8,790 bases of DNA from an uncultured Porphyromonas sp. (GTDB lineage Bacteria > Bacteroidota > Bacteroidia > Bacteroidales > Porphyromonadaceae): contig URKO01000033.1 of the NCBI GenBank assembly GCA_900548415.1, forward strand, positions 1-8,790. Reading direction: 5' to 3'. How positions within the stretch are numbered: position 1 is the stretch's first letter; every line of letters begins with the position of its first letter. Made by a program: the position numbers and the translations under genes. The notes beneath the pieces were generated by a model. It did not search any database, was not told where the DNA came from, and saw only the letters and a list, made by a program, of their open reading frames with translations. This document shows positions 6,207 to 8,790 of this stretch, piece after piece.

Positions 6207-8165
6207 TTAGTAGTTCAGTGAGAGCGAAACGAAGTAGCTACGTCCAGGCGATAGCGACGCGCCCTGCTCGATGATCGGAGTCATATAGTTGAAAAGGTTG
6301 TCGCAACCCAGCGTCAAGCTAAGGTCTAGGAGGGTCTGCCAGCGCTGCGTGATGCTTGCCCTAAAGAGCGCGTAGCCAGGATAGGTGGCGTACTTATAGT
6401 CGTCACTAGCATTGTCGTAGACGGCGGAGGTCACGCCACTGAGGTAGCGCCCTGAGACCTGCCCCGAGAGGGTGTACGAGCCCCAGCGGTGTCCATACTG
6501 TACGGAGCCATTGATGTGGTGCGGTCTCGTGCTGCGGATATGGAAGGATTGCGTCTTGCCCTGCACTTTCATCTGCTCTAGGACGAAAGCGTAGTTGACA
6601 TTGATATCAAAGTTTGCGAAGGGTGTGACCCGTAGCATCGCCGTACCGCTCCACAGGTCTAGGGGCTTCTCCCCGTTGCGATATTGGAGTACACGGCCCT
6701 CCTGCTCGGGACGCGTATAGATGCGGTTGTTGATACGATTGTAGGAGGCCGAGAGGGAGAGATTCATAAAGGAGTTGTTGTACTCAGGCGCGATCATCAC
6801 GAGGTGGCTGATCTCCGGCTTGAGGTCTTTGGCACCTTTGATGCGAAACATACCTCTGTGGTCCCAGTCCATAAAGAGCTCCTTGAGTGAAGGCGACCTA
6901 AAGCCCTCGGAATAGCTAATGCGTAGGGCGTAGTTTCGATTGCGCCACATGATCGACAGACGAGGTGTCAGGTGCGTGCCATAGGTCGAGTGCATATCCT
7001 GCCGGAGGCCCACGGTAGTACTCCAGTTATTGTCCATACGCCAGAGCATCTGCCCGTAGAGCGTCTTGGTCGAGGCGCGGTGTACGTCATTGAGATTGGT
7101 CACCTGTACGCTGCGCAGGCTCTCGTGGAGGATCTCGACGCCCGCATTGAAGGTCGGCTTGTAGGGATCTTCCGAGGGGTCGTAGTTGTACTGCATGCGT
7201 GCCGTCTGCGTTAGGTAGTTAAACTGTGGCTCCCAGGGCCCCTCCTCCTCTGTGGCGAGGAAGAAGTACTTGTCTCGCTTGTACCCCTCGATGTGGTAGC
7301 TGGTCTCTATGGAGTGTCCGTCGGCGGGTTTGTAGAGTACTTGCAGATTGCCAGTGGGGCTTTGGTAGCGGTTCTTCTCCTTATCGTCAAAGTTCTGCAT
7401 GCGTGAGTGAAAGCGTCCCGTAGCGGTGATCGAGAGACGCTTGTCTGGAGAGAGATAGCGAAGCTTCTCTCCAATGTTAAAGGTGTAGAAGCCTGGCATG
7501 GTGCGTGGTCTGTCGGCACTAACTCCTGGTAACTCGTAGTCATGCTGCTTGGCATAGCCACCCGTTGTGGTGCTGGTCACACGCCCCAGTCTCATCACCA
7601 GACGACCGTTGTAGCGCTGTATGCTCTCCGTGTCGTAGTGACCTGAGAGCGTAGCGTCGAGCTTCTTGTGGCTCCGCTTCGTGATGATGTTGATTACGCC
7701 GCCTATGGCATTGCTCCCATAGAGAGCCGAGCTAGAGCCTTGTAGCATCTCGATGCGCTCTATCGAGGAGGGGTCTATACGCTCTAGGTCTACGCTACTG
7801 GAGGCTCCCTCGTTGGTCATACGCTCGCCATCTATGAGGAAGAGGTAGTAGTCTGCCGAGAGTCCCCGTATGCTCATCCGGTTTTGCGTGCCGTGGGTGC
7901 TCGTCTGCACGCCAGGGAGCACCATCTGCAGCAGATCCTCCACAGATCGTGCCTGCACCGCCTCGATCTCTTTGGGTGAGACGACGCGGATCGGTATGGA
8001 GATGTTTTTCATGGGGCAGCGTGTGCGGGTACCCGTGACGACTACCTCGTTAAGGCACTTGACTTTCGTACTGTCTACGAGTGTCGAGTCCTGAGGGAGT
8101 GGGGTAGCGGAGAGAGCCCCTGCGAGGGTGAGTAGGGAGAGGAGGGTGTATAGAGACCTTTTCAT
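6207..8165 (-). CDS. hmuR: TonB-dependent haem/haemoprotein receptor HmuR
   Basis: This is an outer-membrane receptor that imports haem into the periplasm with TonB energy. The 652-aa product has a signal peptide (residues 1-20, MKRSLY... ending ALSA), a TonB-box-like stretch EVVVTG (40-45), and a plug domain to about residue 165 (RSVEDLLQMVLPGVQ, SIRGL, IERIEMLQGSSSALYGSNAIGGVINI). A C-terminal barrel of about 22 strands ends in an aromatic residue (SLSLNY), as expected. The haem-receptor signature is recognisable: FRSP at 422-425 stands for FRAP/YRAP, His436 lies just after it, and AKDL at 445-448 stands where NPNL/NPDL usually is. His91 in the plug matches in position the His95 implicated in haem use in P. 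gingivalis HmuR, and His436 matches its His434. Cys37 and Cys50 flank the TonB box. Length agrees with the family. The gene begins 121 nt after hmuY and ends 33 nt before hmuS. The ATG at 8165 is chosen because it starts the signal peptide. Confidence 0.93.
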   Translation of the reverse strand: MKRSLYTLLSLLTLAGALSATPLPQDSTLVDSTKVKCLNEVVVTGTRTRCPMKNISIPIRVVSPKEIEAVQARSVEDLLQMVLPGVQTSTHGTQNRMSIRGLSADYYLFLIDGERMTNEGASSSVDLERIDPSSIERIEMLQGSSSALYGSNAIGGVINIITKRSHKKLDATLSGHYDTESIQRYNGRLVMRLGRVTSTTTGGYAKQHDYELPGVSADRPRTMPGFYTFNIGEKLRYLSPDKRLSITATGRFHSRMQNFDDKEKNRYQSPTGNLQVLYKPADGHSIETSYHIEGYKRDKYFFLATEEEGPWEPQFNYLTQTARMQYNYDPSEDPYKPTFNAGVEILHESLRSVQVTNLNDVHRASTKTLYGQMLWRMDNNWSTTVGLRQDMHSTYGTHLTPRLSIMWRNRNYALRISYSEGFRSPSLKELFMDWDHRGMFRIKGAKDLKPEISHLVMIAPEYNNSFMNLSLSASYNRINNRIYTRPEQEGRVLQYRNGEKPLDLWSGTAMLRVTPFANFDINVNYAFVLEQMKVQGKTQSFHIRSTRPHHINGSVQYGHRWGSYTLSGQVSGRYLSGVTSAVYDNASDDYKYATYPGYALFRASITQRWQTLLDLSLTLGCDNLFNYMTPIIEQGASLSPGRSYFVSLSLNY

Positions 8166-8231
8166 ATAGTAAAGTTTAGGGCGTAAAAGGGAATAGGCTC
8201 AGTGCGCTTAAGAGACGCTTAGAGCCAAGCA

Positions 8232-8274
8232 AGCTCGGAGCCACAGAGAGCGGTCTCTCTAGTAGCTCCGAGCT
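8232..8274 (-). promoter_or_regulatory. Intercistronic hairpin between hmuY and hmuR
   Basis: Twelve bases after the hmuY stop there is a perfect 10-bp inverted repeat (8232-8241 AGCTCGGAGC with 8265-8274 GCTCCGAGCT). Inside it is a second 6-bp stem (8245-8250 AGAGAG with 8255-8260 CTCTCT) closed by a 4-nt loop. No U-run follows on the minus-strand transcript (TGCTTGGCTC), so it is not a typical intrinsic terminator. Plausible roles are a 3' stability element for hmuY mRNA, a processing site, or a partial terminator that lowers expression of the downstream genes. The structure is directly visible; its function is inference. Confidence 0.6.
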
Positions 8275-8286
8275 GGTAAGAGGTGA

Positions 8287-8637
8287 TTACATCTTATCTG
8301 CCATGATGATATACTCTAGGGTGATGTATCCCCTCTTCTTCGTAGTACTCAGACAGTCTAGGACGCGGACGCAGACGATCTGACCAGCTGCCGAGCGTAC
8401 GAGAAAGACAGAGGGATCAACCGTATCCTTGGGAGGCATACCCTCACTGCTGATGATACCTTTATTTAGGTATCCTTTCCCATCGCCCTTAGGCTCTGAG
8501 GTGAGGAGGAAGTTGGCCGACTGCTTCTCGTACTTAATATCATGCTTGCCATCTTTGTTGGCACCAAACTTCATCAGGAGCAGACCCTCACGGTCTAGCG
8601 TCCACTCGCTATCCTTAGGAGTAGGTATGTTACCCAT
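8287..8637 (-). CDS. C-terminal HmuY fragment as an open frame downstream of the nonsense codon
   Basis: This 116-codon frame begins at the first ATG after the TAA, nine bases beyond it, and ends with TAA at 8287-8289. A gene caller would probably report it as a short hypothetical protein. It is the C-terminal two-thirds of the HmuY beta-fold domain, not an independent gene: it has no signal peptide and is in frame with the upstream HmuY fragment. His32 of this fragment (8542-8544) falls at the position of P. gingivalis HmuY His134, four residues before the shared Tyr-Glu. At the position corresponding to His166 I see Ser64, with Met67 three residues further on. If translated alone by reinitiation, it would stay cytoplasmic and probably not fold. 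Independent expression is doubtful. Confidence 0.45.
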   Translation of the reverse strand: MGNIPTPKDSEWTLDREGLLLMKFGANKDGKHDIKYEKQSANFLLTSEPKGDGKGYLNKGIISSEGMPPKDTVDPSVFLVRSAAGQIVCVRVLDCLSTTKKRGYITLEYIIMADKM

Positions 8638-8646
8638 TAGATCCTT

Positions 8647-8649
8647 TTA
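8647..8649 (-). other. In-frame nonsense codon (TAA) within hmuY
   Basis: The codon is TAA in the frame shared by both HmuY fragments: 48th codon from the window edge, four codons before the ATG at 8637. TAA also ends hmuR, hmuS, hmuT, hmuU and hmuV, so it is a normal stop here and code reassignment is not an explanation. One base change would restore a sense codon such as TCA, CAA, AAA or GAA. Confidence 0.9.
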
Positions 8650-8790
8650 GGTGGTGCGAAAGGCTGCGCCCTGGCCCTTGCCTGAGGTACCGCCGTTGGT
8701 CTTGAAGTCGTAGCGGTGCAGACCTAGATCCCACGATAGATCGGTCTCAGGAGTGGATACGCTGACTACCTCACCCTTGGCAAAGTTGAT

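Larger units (their letters stand above)
8287..8790 (-). pseudogene. hmuY: HmuY-family haem-binding lipoprotein, 5' end outside window, interrupted by an in-frame stop
   Basis: HmuY is a haemophore-like outer-membrane lipoprotein that takes haem from host haemoproteins and hands it to HmuR. Reading the minus strand from the window edge gives 47 codons with clear HmuY signatures (LSWDLGLHRYDF, then SGKGQGAAF; P. gingivalis HmuY has LNWDMALHRYDV and SGKGKGGAVF). A TAA follows at 8647-8649. The same frame then continues for 118 codons that still align with HmuY: KDGKHDIKYEKQ matches the first haem-histidine region, and VFLVRSAAGQI matches VFFVRGADGNI. No frame change is needed, so one nonsense codon is the only visible lesion. 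The signal peptide and lipobox lie beyond the window. It sits directly upstream of hmuR, as in P. gingivalis. A real nonsense mutation, a sequencing error, or readthrough are all possible. Family assignment is firm from sequence and context; pseudogene status is less certain. Confidence 0.8.

Noticed and set aside
8647..8649. Stop-codon reassignment to explain the in-frame TAA in hmuY
   Set aside because: TAA ends hmuR, hmuS, hmuT, hmuU and hmuV here, so it functions as a normal stop in this genome.

Overview
This window carries nearly all of a haem-acquisition operon of the hmuYRSTUV type, read entirely on the minus strand (right to left). It resembles the operon known from Porphyromonas gingivalis and other Bacteroidota. 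The evidence is gene order (haemophore-like HmuY, TonB-dependent receptor, giant CobN-like protein, polytopic membrane protein, MotA/TolQ/ExbB protein, small DUF2149-like protein), recognisable HmuY and HmuR sequence motifs, and weak Shine-Dalgarno signals. The base composition looks moderately GC-rich, so a Porphyromonas-lineage organism other than P. gingivalis itself is my best guess. I cannot name a species.

Layout from 5' to 3' of the transcript. At 8790-8287 lies the 3' part of hmuY, interrupted by an in-frame TAA at 8647-8649. A 121-nt intercistronic gap follows (8286-8166) with a two-part hairpin. Then come hmuR (8165-6207), hmuS (6173-1899), hmuT (1895-1191), hmuU (1159-542) and hmuV (558-220). 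From hmuR on, the genes are tightly packed: gaps of 33, 3 and 31 nt, then a 17-nt overlap, which indicates one co-transcribed unit. After hmuV there is a striking array of TTAG (CTAA on the transcript) spaced exactly 11 nt apart six times, then a strong hairpin at 85-130 that probably ends the operon. Bases 1-84 hold nothing I recognise. The operon promoter and the 5' end of hmuY lie outside the window.

How the genes probably work together: HmuY captures haem at the surface and HmuR imports it across the outer membrane using TonB energy. HmuS, a CobN/Mg-chelatase-like protein that appears to be anchored at both ends in the inner membrane with its bulk in the periplasm, processes the haem (iron removal is the leading idea for this family). 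HmuU and HmuV look like an ExbB/ExbD-type proton-driven stator pair, including the membrane aspartate expected of ExbD. HmuT is a roughly seven-helix membrane protein of unknown role. No AAA+ chelatase subunits (CobS/CobT or BchI/BchD types) are present here, so the operon suggests a chelatase-type enzyme powered by proton motive force. That idea, the Met-rich insert in HmuS, the broken hmuY and the 11-nt periodic 3' array are the points most worth following up.
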